Program-made: the position numbers and the translations under genes
Shown here: positions 33,407 to 45,606 of the stretch, one piece after another
Numbering within the stretch: position 1 is the stretch's first letter
How the letters are laid out: each line of letters starts with the position of its first letter
Notes under the pieces: generated by a model
What the model saw: the letters and a program-made list of their open reading frames with translations, nothing else
What the model was told of the DNA's origin: nothing
The model's database searches: none
From: Isoetes taiwanensis
Taxonomy: Eukaryota > Streptophyta > Lycopodiopsida > Isoetales > Isoetaceae
Assembly (NCBI GenBank): GCA_021234155.1
Contig: JAJEKV010000051.1
Location: forward strand, 1,426,754-1,490,753
DNA: 64,000 bases
Direction: 5' to 3'

Positions 33407-34179
33407 ATGGTGTGCTCGATGTACTGGAAGATCAAGAGGACGCTGAAACACAAAACAGCACAGGAACAACTGAGCTACAAAACAGCACAGAAACATCTCA
33501 AATAGGGAGATCAAGTTCCCCCAACAATCACAGCAAGAAAAGCAAACCCAAGGAAGATTGGAAAAGAGAATCTCAGTCTGAGTTAGGACACTCTTCAGAA
33601 ATTGAATCTCGGTCTGTAGCTACCATATCCACTGCTCCATGTCAGACCAATTCTCCAAACACCCTGATCCACAGCCCAACACCTTCCCCACATCATACTC
33701 AAGAGCAAGCCGAGGATAACATTTCTTTTCTCCAGGCTTTTATTCAATGTAAAGATGATGGTAGATATGTTGCTTGTGTTGAACGTTTTGTTGCAGAGGC
33801 TTTGGAGGAATACTTGCAGGCACCAGGGTCAGGGCATACTCAAGGAGTCTCAATGGATGATAAAGATGCTACTCTCCAGGTAAGTAATCAACCCTTTAGT
33901 GATTTGAGTAACTCAAACCCTGGATCCTGTGTTTCCAATGATATTGGGGAAATCTGTACCCCCATACTATCCAAATTCTGGGCAACCTTGGAAGATGAAA
34001 TAGGAATGACAGAAAATGAGGGCTTGGACATCATCCCTAAGGATCTAGACAAACTTGGTGATTATTTATGCCAAAGTATGACACCCAGCAAGAAATCTAA
34101 GAAACAGAGGAAAATTTATCAGAAGGATCCCAACTTCAATGGACCTGCATCCAACACAAGGAGGACCAAGTCTTGCTAA
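33407..34179 (+). pseudogene. L1-b ORF1, C-terminal part
   Basis: Continues the interrupted ORF1 in frame (NS|YGVLDVLEDQEDAETQ). Low-complexity Ser/Thr/Asn/Gln-rich linker, then a helical stretch SFLQAFIQCKDDGRYVACVE and a basic end SKKSKKQRKIYQKDPNFNGP. It parallels the Asn/Ser-rich, basic C-terminus of L1-a ORF1. It ends 36 bp before the ORF2 start. Confidence 0.8.
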
Positions 34180-34215
34180 TTAGTCCTCTCTATTGCTGCC
34201 TTCATTCTCATCAAA

Positions 34216-37200
34216 ATGAAGATCATATCCTGGAATGTCAGGGGAATTAAGGGTCCCATAAAGAGGAGAAGATTTATTGCATTGGCAAGGAATTATAAGG
34301 CAGATCTTCTCATGATTCAAGAACACCATCTTCCTCACTTTGAAGCCTCCAACTTAGGGGGATGGATCCACAAAGGTGGTGGATCAATGCTGATGGCACC
34401 AAAGGTGGACTAGCAATGTTCTGGACCACCCTTAATGTTGTTTCAACCTATTGTAGCCCCTCAAACAGGTGGCACAACATATTTATTGATATGAATGGGC
34501 AATTACTGGGAATAATAAATGTTTATGCCCCCACTGAACCCAATGAGAGAGCCCCTATATGGAAGGAAATTAAAAAGTGGATTGCAGATCAGAACACGGT
34601 TAAAGACTGGATCCTCGGTCGTGACCTAAACAACACCCCCCAATGGGACCTAAAGCTGGGAAATAAAATAAATATATCTAGAAGTGAAAAGAGTGGAGTG
34701 GGATAACATGCTGCAGGATACAGGTTTGATTTATATCCCCTCGGCCAATGCAAAGTACACTTGGTCTAATAAAAGAGAAGGTGCTGCAAGAACCTACTGC
34801 ACTTTAGATAGGTTTTATGTCACCAATCCAAATACTCCCAGCCTTGATAACTGTATAGTCACAGGAGATGAGGAGAACATCCTTTCATATCACTTCCCTC
34901 AAATTCTGGAGACTCCAGATTTCCAAGGAACCTCCAAGCCTATTAACTCCCCTTTCAAATTTAATTGCTCCCTTCTTGGGAACTCCAGCTTTGTCTCGAA
35001 TTTCAGGAGTTTTTACCTCACCCAGCAAGCTGTGGGGAGCCATCAATCAATGAGGGAGTTCAGCAAAAAACTCAAAATTTGCAAAAACTGGGTTAAGGAA
35101 TGGGGAAAAGCTAGACAGAGAAAATGTATAGAAGAGAAGAATAACCTCCTCAGGGAAATGAAGAAGAAGAAGAAGAAGAAGAGATTTTGAAATCAGGCAA
35201 AAGTTGGAGCTCACTCCTCTATGTGCCAACCTACATAAGCAAGAAGTGTTGCTGGAGAATAACATAAAGGCCATAGAAGAAAAGGAGGCAAAGGGGATGG
35301 CCTTAAGGGCCAAAATATGCCAGTATAATAAAATGGATCACGGTAGCTCCAAGTATTTTTTCAGAGTTGCTAAAAATAGACTAATAAACAATGCTATCAC
35401 AATGCTGGAATAAGAAAATGGAGACAAATTAGAAGAGGAGCAAAGCATCAAGGCTGAATTTCTGGAGCAATACAGCAATATGTTTAAAGACACTCACTAT
35501 AGTGTTAAAGAAGAGGAGAATATGAGCAATTTTTTCAGGAAAATCCCAGCTACCACTCCTATGGAGGAGGACCTGGATGGGTACCCAGATGAAAAGGAGG
35601 TGCTGCAGGTTTTGAAAGACATGGAGAAAGGGAAGAGTCCAGGGCCTGATGGTTTTCCCCCTGAGTTCTTCTTGACCTTTTGGGTGGTTATGAAAGAAGA
35701 CTTCATGGAGTTCATCAAAGGTGCTTGGGATGCTGCCTCCCTATACCCTGCTTTCAACTCTAGCCTTATCACTCTAATCCCCAAGATTAAAAATCCCAGC
35801 AGAATAAATGACTGGAGGCCTATATCTCTGACCAACACTACTTACAAGATCCTAGCAAAGATTCTGGCCATCCGTGTCCTCATGCACCTTCACAATTCTG
35901 TCAGTAGCTGTCAATCAGGTTTCCTATCTGGCAGATTCATTCTTGACAACTACATTGCTGCTAGTGAAGCAATCCATTGGAATAGATTATCCAAACAAAA
36001 CTGTATGCTGCTCAAACTAGACTTTAGAAGAGCCTATGACTCAATAACATGGCCCTTCTTAAAGAAAGCCATGGTACATATAGGGATCCACCAGACTCAT
36101 GGCTCTTAACAATCTTGCCTCTTCCAGCCTGATTTTAAATGGTTCCCCTAGCAAATTCTTCCCTATAAGAAGAGGGGTCAGACAAGGATGCCCCTTAGCC
36201 CCATACCTTTTTCTCTGTGTAGCTGAAATGCTCACAAGAGTTGTTCAAGGCCTATAACAGCAGGGTCTGATCCAGGGAATTCAAATGCCAGGGTCTGATA
36301 AGCAGCTCACTATAATGCAGTATGCTGATGATACCTTCATTCTCTTGAAAGCCAATCAAAATAGCTTCAATATTCTGCTGGATAGCATACAGAATTTTGC
36401 CTCTGTCTCGGGAGTTCACCTTAACCTTAACAAGTGCAGTATCTTATGGGAAAACCCCACTGACACTATAGATACCAGGGGGATCAAAATCAATCCTCCC
36501 AATCAAGCTATTACCCTACTTGGCCTCCCATTAGCCATTAATCTTCCTAACAAGGAAGTACGGAGACCTATTGTCAGCAGAATCAGAAAGAAACTTTTGT
36601 CTCTCTCTCCCAATCTTTCCTTTGCTGGGAGAGTCCTTATAGCTAATGTGGTGTTGGCAAGCACTCATGTTTATTTTTCCTCTGCTCTCATTGCTAACAA
36701 GGAAACATATAATGACATTGAAAGATGTCTAAGAGAGTACATTTGGAAAGGCATGCACTTTATTAGATGGGAGGAAATTACTCATAGTAAAAAGGAGGGA
36801 GGGCTGGGCCTGAAAATCTTGCAGAAGCACAGTCAAGCCTTGGGAGCTAAATATGTCTGGAAGGTGATAAATGGATGGAACTCCCCAGCCATGGAATTCA
36901 TTAGATATTGGTTGCAGATTAGTAGACCTTTAGGGATGAAGAAATATGCTCACCACCTCCTTGACTCTATTTATTACCAGTTTAAGTGTGCCCCCAATAC
37001 ATCCCCTCTGATGAGGAAAATTTTTGAGGCCTGGAACCTAGTGGCAGAAGGATTTGATCATAAAGAGATTGGTTTTGATAGTGCCAATTTCTCCCTTTTC
37101 TGGTCACCTATCTTTGCTAAAGAGAATGATGTCTGCTGGGCCCTCAAACATCCTCAGATATGGAAGAAATGGAAGGGAGCTGGTTTAACTCAGCTACAAC

Positions 37201-38049
37201 ATTTGTGGGCAGGGGACAAATGGTGCAGTTGGGAGCATGTAAAGCAGATGGTGAATGGTAAGAAAATAGATAAAGTGATCTTTGACAGCATCATGAGTGT
37301 GGCCAGCACTCAAAATGAATGTCAAAGTCCTAAAAACCCAGACTGGCACATTATGAACTCTGATCAACAAGGTAGCTCTTGGATACAAGGTTTTAGCCCC
37401 AAATAAATCCTCCACTCAAGCTGCAAAATGGCAAGTTCCCAACAAACACCTCTTGAGAATATTGAGGAATAATTGGAAATCTTATGCTCAGCCTAAAATG
37501 CAGGTGTTCATCTGGAGATGCATCCATAATGCCCTTCCCTCCAACAGTAATATGTTTAAAAGATGTAAGGAGCTTCAAGAAAACCCCAAGTGTAAACTTT
37601 GTGGGGACAATTCGGAAACAATAAGGCATATGTTCGATTGCCCAAAGGTCAGGGAATTCTGGAGATGGCTTGATGCGTACCTAAGGTCAAAAGGTCACAA
37701 TTTAGGCAACTGGGCCAACATCATGGACCTCCTTAAGGGATCAAACAGATTCCTAAATACTATCAGACAAACTGCCCTATGGATAATATGGAAACACAGG
37801 AATAGGGTTAATTACTCGAATCAAAGGGTGGATGTGCCCTGGATGAAAGTAGCCTTTCAAATTGAGATATCCAAGATTGCCATGGCACACAAAAACTGCA
37901 AACAGGATAAATATGATACTGCTTGGCTATCAATAGGGAATTTTGTTGGGTTGCACAATATTTTTGTTTGTTCTGACATGCTTATATCTAATGATCATTT
38001 TATGATTTTCAGAGCTGCTGATTGCCCTTACGACGAGGATGAACTGTAA
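34216..38049 (+). pseudogene. L1-b ORF2: APE endonuclease, reverse transcriptase, zinc-binding C-terminus
   Basis: ATG 34216 opens MKIISWNVRGIKGPIKRR (endonuclease motif 1), then MIQEHHLPHFE. The frame shifts near 34390 (GGLAMFWTTLNVVS, GIINVYAPT) and again near 34690 (YTWSNKREGAARTYCTLDRF). RT starts near 35480: KGKSPGPDGFPPEFF, INDWRPISLTNTTYKILAK, SCQSGFLSGRFILDNYIAA, LKLDFRRAYDSITW (motif A intact), RRGVRQGCPLAPYLF across a frame change near 36110, MQYADDTFILL (YADD, about 36321-36332). The zf-RVT region is at 37453-37700 (FIWRCIHNALPSN, CKLCGDNSETIRHMFDCP). About six frame interruptions. Catalytic motifs are otherwise well kept, suggesting moderate age. Confidence 0.9.
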
Positions 38050-38467
38050 GCCAAACCTCCCTGATCTGTCAAATTTTGCAGCAGCCACAGAAATCTTTAA
38101 CAACCAACAGCTTTGGTCTCTTTCCCCTACTATTGATCAAGATCTGGAAAAGCTTAAACCCTTCTTGCTAAACGGTTATCAGGCTCATATTCTTGACAGA
38201 TTCTTGTTTTGTTATGAGAGACTGTTAGCTGATGACCAGTTCTCTTACTTTAGAGATATGTTTTACCATCATAAAGCCCTGCAGGATGCTCATGGAGAGG
38301 CCATTATCCTTTTCTCTGAAATAGCCCCTCTCTGGTTCTTTGCCTTCCCACCCGAATGGAATGACATTGGATGGCAGTTGGATCCAGTGGCCTCGGATTT
38401 GGTGATCATTGACGAGGAGGAATCCGACTCAGACTTAGATTTTCTGGTTCAAGATCTTCCGCACTGA
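38039..38467 (+). CDS. L1-b ORF3, intact accessory ORF overlapping the ORF2 stop
   Basis: 142 codons, uninterrupted. Its ATG lies in ATGAACTGTAA, which also contains the ORF2 stop, a short overlap typical of reinitiation. Central motif FSYFRDMFYHHKALQDAHGE matches L1-a (FLFYRECYYYHRGKADAYGN). The C-terminus is acidic (DEEESDSDLDFLVQD). No known domain or transmembrane segment. Plant L1 elements are usually described with two ORFs, so this looks like a family-specific third product; a frame-shifted ORF2 tail is the alternative. Confidence 0.65.
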   Translation: MNCKPNLPDLSNFAAATEIFNNQQLWSLSPTIDQDLEKLKPFLLNGYQAHILDRFLFCYERLLADDQFSYFRDMFYHHKALQDAHGEAIILFSEIAPLWFFAFPPEWNDIGWQLDPVASDLVIIDEEESDSDLDFLVQDLPH

Positions 38468-38644
38468 TTTTGGTTGGGTCTCGCCTGATACAGTTGGTTT
38501 GTACAGTTGGGTTGTATAGAGGACCTCGGTCCCAATTTTGTCTGTAATGTTTTGTGTGCTAAAGGCACCTTTTTGTGAACCCTCTTGGTTCCTGGAAATC
38601 TGATGTAACTCTTTCATGAGTAACATAAATCTTCCTTTTCTCCC

Positions 38645-38671
<27 letters not shown>
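38645..38671 (+). repeat. L1-b poly-A tail
   Basis: Twenty-seven A residues following TTTTCTCCC and preceding the right target duplication. Confidence 0.95.
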
Positions 38672-38675
<4 letters not shown>

Positions 38676-38685
38676 TAATAGCATC
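38672..38685 (+). repeat. L1-b target site duplication, right
   Basis: AGTATAATAGCATC, the partner of 23651-23664. Confidence 0.95.
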
Positions 38686-40507
38686 CAATGGCCCTTCTAC
38701 CTATGTCGATAACATTCACCCCAATAGAATTAATTTTGGGGTTACCCATGCCCCAAGTATAACCATTGGGGAACAATATAATTAACATGTTTGTAAGATA
38801 TGCTAACAAGCAGCATGCATACAAAAAAAATCCTACCTCCTACCGTAAGGAGAGGCAAATATACTTCCTGCAACACATTTTTCATAGGGAAGGCAGATCC
38901 CTACAAATGCAGGAATCATGCCTCACCTTATAAGAACTGTTTGCCAATACTTGAAAAAATAGAAATGCGAAAGAAATGATCTAATACCTTAAAGAACTCT
39001 CATTTCTTTCTTGTACAAGAACCTTGGAGACTCATTCGATGCTTGGGACGTTAATCTCCCCACCTTGCTTAATCACTTTCCTTTGAGTTCCCATCAGTGA
39101 AAACCTTTGAGTCAATATCTTGCAAACTCCCACTAGAGTCAAACTTCTATCATCTGTCATATGGATTATAGACCCCATAAGAGATATATAATGTGTAAGT
39201 CGTGTGGCAAAGCCCAGTAGCACTTTTGGCCAAGTAGCAGTGTTGGACAACAGTCCATGTATGTATGTCACGCCAAATGGCACATCGTGCCAAATGGAAA
39301 ATCTTAACCTCGGTCTCTTTCAATTTTACAGCCAAGATTCCCAACTCATTAGTTCAACATTCCAAACAAGAATGATCTTCTTGAACTCTGGCTTCCAAAA
39401 ATATCATATTCGGCCTGCATTCATATGTACCACTATAAGACAATCATGCAGTAAGACTTGCATTTACATGAAAAGAGTATAACAGTAACTCGAATCATAA
39501 AAAAGCACATGCTAAAAGCTCTACCAAGAAAGTTTGGCAGCATTGGTAAGACCAATGCACAGAAGTGTCATAAAAAAAGCCGGCTTGAACTAGTTAAACC
39601 TAGCACAAACAACAACATTGGTCAATCCCTTTGCTATCTTATCTGGCCATACAAGAACTTTTCAGTCCAAGATGGTACCATTCTTTCCTGGTATACAACA
39701 TTAGTGTTATCATATAACCAAACAAATTAGATTCCTAATTCCAAAGTCATTGTACCTACTGGTCAACAATCCATGATATAATGCTTAGCTTTAGCAAGCA
39801 TTTGCATTACTTGTTCAAAAAACATATCAATACATTTCAATCTTAATCCATAAACATTCAGCCTTATCCATGTTTAATCCATAAGAGACATGTAGTGATA
39901 ACGAATTTTTGTTCAAGGGAATGTTTGACAAGGTAGAGTCTCCATTCTCCACTCCATAGAAAATCAGAATATGTAAAGTGGCATTAAGCCAAACTTTAAC
40001 ATGTTATTAGAACTCCTACAAAGCTCTAAGACACACATAAATTAGAACGTGTATCTAAGCTCCTTTTATTGTGCAGGCATAACTAGAATAAGTTTACAAA
40101 ACTAGCCATTTATTGTCGATGGCCTGGATTAAATATTTCCAAAAATATGGCTGCCAAAAGCACATGTAATATCCCAAAAAAAAACCCAACTGTAACAAAA
40201 TACCTTGGCAGGGTGATAAAGAGTAAAAACACCAGCATGTGAACAAGTCTCAATTCTATATTGAGTCTTAACTTCTATTTTTTGGTTCCTATTTTTCAGC
40301 AACAATCATTCTTTGATCTGTCCAACTTTAATTGCCAACTTCAAGCTCACTTAGTATAAACAGGACAAAAGGAATACATTAAGAAGAGAAGTGTACCTGC
40401 AGCCAACCAATACATCATTAGCCTGATAAGGGTAAAGATGCAAGGGCCAAAAGGTACCTTAGGCTTCTCGGTTGTCAACCGATCACCTAATGTAGACCTT
40501 TTGCCCA
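38686..40507 (-). pseudogene. Gene-family copy A, 5' part (modules X, Y, W, Z, rest of U)
   Basis: Minus-strand order: X (40393-40507), Y (about 39595-39695, with WPDKIAKGL), W (about 39032-39302, PFGVTYIHGLLSNTATW, open 83 codons), Z (38837-38926, GMIPAFVGICLPYEK then a GTAGGA donor), then the first part of U (GMGNPKINSIGVNVIDIGRR). 38686-39302 is nearly identical to 42705-43265 of copy B, apart from about 70 bp around 39060-39120 that copy B lacks. L1-b splits U. Modules X and Y are older and more diverged. The gene is not recognised. Confidence 0.6.
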
Positions 40508-40530
40508 AAAGATTAAATGAGAATGAGAAT

Positions 40531-41290
40531 GATTTTTTATCGTCCACTGAGGCCAATCGGCCTATGGGACCCATAAGGAGCGCAGCAAACTTATTACTGT
40601 CCGGGTTAAAAAACCCTCGCCCCGAAGGGTTTTCGAGGGAAAAACCGTGGCAGTAATAAGAATGCTGTCAAACTGTACAAGTATACATCAATGTTTATAT
40701 ACATGTCAAGTGTGTGCCCGAGGACATAGCTGATCTCGCATGTCCATAACCTCCTGAAGATATGATCCCAGCACCCGTACGGATGCTGTGCTCAATGTCA
40801 CATGTAACGGCTGGCCAGGCCTGACCAACTCAGCATATTGTGTCCGAATTTGATCATATGCTGGGCAACTTTGAAGGGTATGAGATTCATCCTCAATGAC
40901 TCCCATTTGGCAAAGATTGATGAGCCCGCCCCCGGCGTGGCTCACCAATCCATCCGCCTGTCTCAATTCAAGATGATGTGCCCCTCGTGCGAATGGAGGC
41001 AATGAGTCTATGCCTTTCATGGGCAAGTGGGTACGCAGTAGCATTGCGGGCCTCGCTCCAATGTGGGATTTATGTGGCGCCGGGTAGTGTGCCGTTTGCC
41101 TTGACTGCTCAAGGGCATTGGCATCCCAAAGCTTGCTGAGGAAGCAATCGTCAAGATATTGCCTCAAGCTATGGCAATCTGCCTCTGTTTGCACATGTAT
41201 GCACCTGTATAGAGAAAGAAAATACAACAAATTTTTGCAAATGATAGAGAGCCAACTCAACCTATTTGCAGACATAACCATGATCATGAT
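40531..41290 (-). mobile_element. LINE 3' end with (CATTCT)-type tail
   Basis: The minus-strand reading at 41287-40706 contains FLSKLWDANALEQSRQ, TGARPAMLLR-like and THLPMKG segments, LELRQADGLVSHAGGG and ESHTLQSCPAYDQIRTQYA, the C-terminal zinc-binding part of ORF2 as in 13904-14374. The 3' UTR matches the element at 44.35-45.53 kb (AACCCTTCGGGGCGAGGGTT against a similar hairpin; GGGTCCCATAGGC) and ends GTGGACGATAAAAAATC then ATTCTC repeats. It is 5'-truncated and inserted beside module X of copy A. Confidence 0.85.
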
Positions 41291-41299
41291 GCCAATAAA

Positions 41300-42017
41300 T
41301 CTTTTAAGAAATATGGTTCAGATACAAATCATAAATTATAGGGTGTAAAAGAGCCCCAGATACACATCCTTGTTATAACATTAGAGCCCATATATCTCAG
41401 TAAACATAGATACCGACATTCCACAGGGGATATTAAACTGCTAATGCATGACTAAAAAACCAAGTGCTGTTTACAGCAATAAAAGTTCCAGAGGAGAACC
41501 ATTATGCCATGTACATCAAGCAATTACACTGCCTATGCTTTAAGGCAGACAGTGTAGGCCATTTTATATTAACGCATAAGGGGACCTTAGAAGGAGAAAA
41601 TAAGGGTAATATCTAATAAGTCTGATATCTGCCAAGCAGACCCCATGTTTCTTTTAAAAAAAGGGGGGATCCAGAATGATACGAGAGTAAATAACAAAGA
41701 TTAATATTTCTGGACCCGTAGAACATGTAAAGACAAAGGATTATCTAAACAGTACCAGATGGTTATTTCCTTTACAACAAGCGAAAAATCTCGCATCCAA
41801 ATCCTTGCATCTATATCTCACAAAGATATTTTAACTTAAATATGAAAAACTTGTTGCAATACCTGATGATCCAAAGTTTCAGACCAAAAGTCACCATTGT
41901 TGCAATGCTGCTGTTTGAGACGTATCCCATTGGCTTTGTTAAATAGAAACACTGAATTTTTTGCTAGAAGGAAAGCCACCACCGCTACTTCCCACACAAC
42001 TTAAAATCAGAAGCTCA
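41300..42017. other. No recognisable gene
   Basis: AT-rich spacer between a LINE end and gene-family copy B. No repeats or reading frames supported. Confidence 0.4.
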
Positions 42018-43375
42018 TCATTTTAGGGACGCAATGGGGAGCTTCATGCAATCTTCCAGATCAATGCCTTGTATGCATGCAAATTGCCAGCGGATGTATA
42101 AGAGCAGCTCATCTATGCCGTGTTTAACAGAGTCTTGGCCGAGAAATTCATCCTAAAAAAAGCCAACCCCAAATTCCGTGCTTATTTCATATGGGAAAAA
42201 AATAGTCGAGACACAATTTCTGAGTAAAGACAGTCTGCAGAAAATTCTAGGGCCGAGCCCAGCAATACATGCCGGATATCCAGGCACCCATCCATCATAA
42301 AGTTCGGGACAAGTTAGGTATTTACGGAGAAGAATATTCTGCCGGAGAATTTTTTTTTTTTTAGGGAAAATGGTGAAGGTAAAATCTTACCTTAATGTGG
42401 TCTGCAAGAAGGTCTTCTTGGGCAGAGCCCAGCAAATCTATGCTAAGGTCACCGAATATTAAGCAACCTCCCATTATAAACATCAAGATAGATGATTTCT
42501 AAATAAGAATATGGGCTACGAAATTAGCATCCTATATTTGAGAGGGTTATACTCTTTTGTAGAATGAGAGTTCCAAGAAAAACATTGGTATTAACAAGTC
42601 TCACCTTGTATAGGACATGGCACCAATTTGATCCAAAGCTGGAACATATAAACCTGAGTTAACTTGATACAGAGCTGACTGGATACTGTGAGTATAATAG
42701 CATCCAATGGCCCTTCTACCTATGTGGATAACATTCACCCCAATAGAGTTAATTTTGGGGTTACCCATGCCCCAAGTATAACCAATGGGGAACAATATAA
42801 TTAACACGTTTGTAAGATATGCTAACAAGCAGCATGCATACAAAAAAAATCCTACCTCCTACCGTAAGGAGAGGCAAATATACTTCCTGCAACACATTTT
42901 TCATAGGGAAGGCAGATCCCTACAAATGCAGGAATCATGCCTCGCCTTATGAGAACTGTTTGCCAATACTTGAAAAAATAGAAATGCGAAAGAAATGATC
43001 TAATACCTTAAAAAACTCTCATTTCTTTCTTGTACAAGAACCTTGGAGACTCATTCGATGCTTGGGACGTTAATATCTTGCAAACTCCCAATGGAGTCAA
43101 ACTTCTATCATCTGTCATATGGATTATAGACCCCATAAGAGATATATAATGTGTAAGTCGTGTGGCAAAGCCCAGTAACACTTTTGGCCAAGTGGCAGTG
43201 TTGGACAACAGTCCATGTATGTATGTCACGCCAAATGGCACATCATGCCAAATGGAAAATCTTAACCCACCAAAACTAATTGATCTTAGAATTGCATCTG
43301 CTTCGGTCAATCCCTTAGCAGTCTGATCAATCCAGACCAAGTAACTGGCTTTACAAGGCTGGTACTTCATGTCTT
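42018..43375 (-). CDS. Gene-family copy B: 3' exons of an unrecognised multi-exon gene
   Basis: Minus-strand order with splice-like borders: Y+W open together (43370-43008; YLVWIDQTAKGLTEAD, PFGVTYIHGLLSNTATW), Z (42945-42856, GTAGGA donor), U (about 42772-42605; IGRRAIGCYYTHSIQSAL, donor GTGAGA), V (42467-42391; GDLSIDLLGSAQEDLL, donor AAG|GTAAGA) and T (42152-42018; after TTTTTTAG, DSVKHGIDELLLYIRW to LPIASLK and TGA). V leaves and T enters at phase 0, giving a continuous C-terminus. U to V does not join in frame directly, so a small exon is probably missing from the model. Both copies keep these frames with mostly conservative differences, which argues for real coding origin. Family unknown. 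It is the better preserved copy and may be live or recently dead. Confidence 0.55.
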
Positions 43376-44350
43376 TGGTCTTTATAACTTAATTTCAAAT
43401 AGTCATAAGTTACATAATCAAATCCCATGATACAATGTAAATAAGTCTATTGCCTCGAATTAATAGTGCCCACTTACAGTTAAGCCTTTATTTGAACTCT
43501 GGCTCCAAAAGGCGATTAGAATTAACTAAAAGCATTTTAAGTCAAACATGGCCCGAACTAGATGCATTTAGCTTACTCAATGTGCCATACTCCATTCTTT
43601 TATTATTTGTACATCAACATAATGATATTGTACCAGTATGCAAACACTCTTCCCCAAGGCTGTTGCATACTTTAGTTCAAAGCCTAAACCTACTATTATG
43701 GCCTCATTTGGTCTGCCAACATCCATCTTTAAAATATATCCTATCTCATTCTGCACCACGAAACAAAATTAAGATTTGAGCCCACTTTCAACTGCATGCG
43801 TAAGCATACAAAACTATTATTAAAGCCCTCAATTGGTTTGCCCACATTCAGCTTTTAAATATATCTTAAGTTATTCTCTGCAATAGGGAAGCAACAATAT
43901 TATCTGTACATTCTTTCAACCGTATGCATGAGGCAATTCCCCCAATAATATTATAATTCCAGAAAGCATAAATCTAAGCAGACTAGGGATAAAAATACAA
44001 CATCTTTTGACCACCTCTATACTTTCCTTTTCCTAATGAAAACAGTGTACACATTCCTTAAGTTCCACAGGATTGGCATCTAAGCACTAGAATTTTCTCG
44101 GTTTAAATACAAGAATAAGGTATCACTATACTCTGTTACAAGAAAGGATTATCTGCTCAATTTAAACCAGTTTTTCAACTCTCAATACATGTATGATTAC
44201 TTTCACAATGTGTTACCTTATTTCAAAATGCATACAGTCGTAATTTAACCTCAATAGTTATCCATTCAAAATAAAGCTCAGAAAGTTTACCTTAAAAACA
44301 TGCATATAATATAAATTACTACAACCAAGTGATATCCATATTTTCAGCTG
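43376..44350. other. No recognisable gene
   Basis: AT-rich. Open frames at 43450-43779 (+) and 43577-43759 (-) overlap and show no motifs. Possibly upstream intron of copy B. Confidence 0.4.
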
Positions 44351-45533
44351 ATAACATACAGTTCGGGTGCTGCTGGTCCCATCATCCCGGCACCCACGCC
44401 TTCCCTCATTCACTTACCAGGGGCAGGTAGTGGAGGTGGCTCAGTCTTATAAGTATTTGGGCATTGAGTTTTCTACTACCACACACCGATGCATCCATCG
44501 TTACGGGGTCACCGCAGTCCGGAAAGCCCCAGATGCAATGCAAAACAACAAATACAAGGCGTAGTCAGATGCATGGGGTCATCAGCACACTTGTTCGGGC
44601 CTTGGTTGAACCGGTCCTCCTTTATGGGGCGAAGTGTGGGGGCCAGGATATCCCTCACCACTTGGAACGATCTAGAGCAGTGTAATGTAAGGCCTTCTTG
44701 GCCCCGCACCGGGAGTGAAATCCACTATCCCATATAAGATCTTGCTCCAGAGACAAAGCTTCCTTCCATTACGAGGGCTGCCCCGAACGTCACATTATTT
44801 ACTTCCGTAAGGTGGTGGCTATGGATGAAGCCCCGGTACTGCCCAACCTTGCTTTGGCAAAGGCGATGGGCCCGCAAATGACTCAAAGCTCGCCTGAAAG
44901 ACAAGCAAGCCCAAGCAGATTTGATGCTTGCTTCATGGCCAAGCTTTGGGATGCAGAGGCCCCGCCACATGTCAAGGTGGCAAATTATCGACAAGCAGGT
45001 TAATCCCATGCTCACGAGGGCCCACACCACTACCGCGCGCACCCATCTACCCATGAAAAAGTGCGGTGATTGCTTCCATTCGCAGACAGTGCACACCACC
45101 TCCTCCGCATTGGAGACAGGGAGATGGATTCGGAGCCGCGCGGAGGGCGAGTCCGTGAGTGCCGCCAACGTGCCATTGAGGATGAAATTCACGCCTCCGT
45201 GCCTGTCCGGCTGCACGACGAGCATATCCGGCCTGGATGCTCTAAGTTGTGCCCCATCGCCCCCCTCGCATGAGCTACCGAGCACGGCCTCCGAGGGCTT
45301 GTTGGGATCAGACCTCGGGAGGTAATGGATACGCGACTCGCTTATGCCCCCGTCCGACATTAACCTCACCGTATGTATATAATCAGTAAAGATGTCAAAG
45401 ATCCTTATTGCTACTAAGGTTTTTCCTCCTAAAACCCTTCTTCTGGGGGTTTTTAATCCCGGTAGTAATACCACGCTTCTCTTTTGTACTTGGGTCCCAT
45501 AGGCCAGTTGGTCTCCGTGGACGATAAAATCAT
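44351..45533 (+). mobile_element. LINE 3' portion with microsatellite tails
   Basis: Plus-strand translation gives VEVAQSYKYLGIEFSTT (after RT motif C), LYGAKCGG (the YGxxxW-like region), then DACFMAKLWDAEAP, HLPMKK and LETGRWIRS in shifted frames, the same C-terminal order as at 40.5-41.3 and 13.9 kb. The 3' UTR ends AGTTGGTCTCCGTGGACG then ATAAAATC, followed by (ATTCT)n. Several frame shifts; 5'-truncated at about 44351. CG-rich relative to surroundings. Confidence 0.85.
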
Positions 45534-45592
45534 ATTCTATTCTATTCTATTCTATTCTATTCTATTCTATTCTATTCTATTCTATTCTATTT
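45534..45592 (+). repeat. (ATTCT)n microsatellite, LINE tail
   Basis: About eleven perfect ATTCT units directly after the LINE terminal motif. Confidence 0.95.
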
Positions 45593-45606
45593 CAATAGAC
45601 CGTTGT

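Larger units (their letters stand above)
23665..38671 (+). mobile_element. L1-b, full-length plant L1 LINE interrupted by a DNA transposon
   Basis: Defined by the 14-bp target duplication AGTATAATAGCATC, the poly-A tail (38645-38671) and an empty site in copy B. Removing the nested 7.93-kb element and its 4-bp duplication leaves about 7.07 kb: 5' UTR 23665-24002, ORF1 24003-25469 plus 33407-34179, ORF2 34216-38049, ORF3 38039-38467, 3' UTR. Several frame breaks in ORF1 and ORF2 make it inactive, but the order is complete, so it is the reference copy for this family in the window. Confidence 0.95.

Noticed and set aside
44725-45474. Long (249-codon) minus-strand frame
   Set aside because: Antisense shadow of the plus-strand LINE ORF2 C-terminus; LINE motifs read only on plus.
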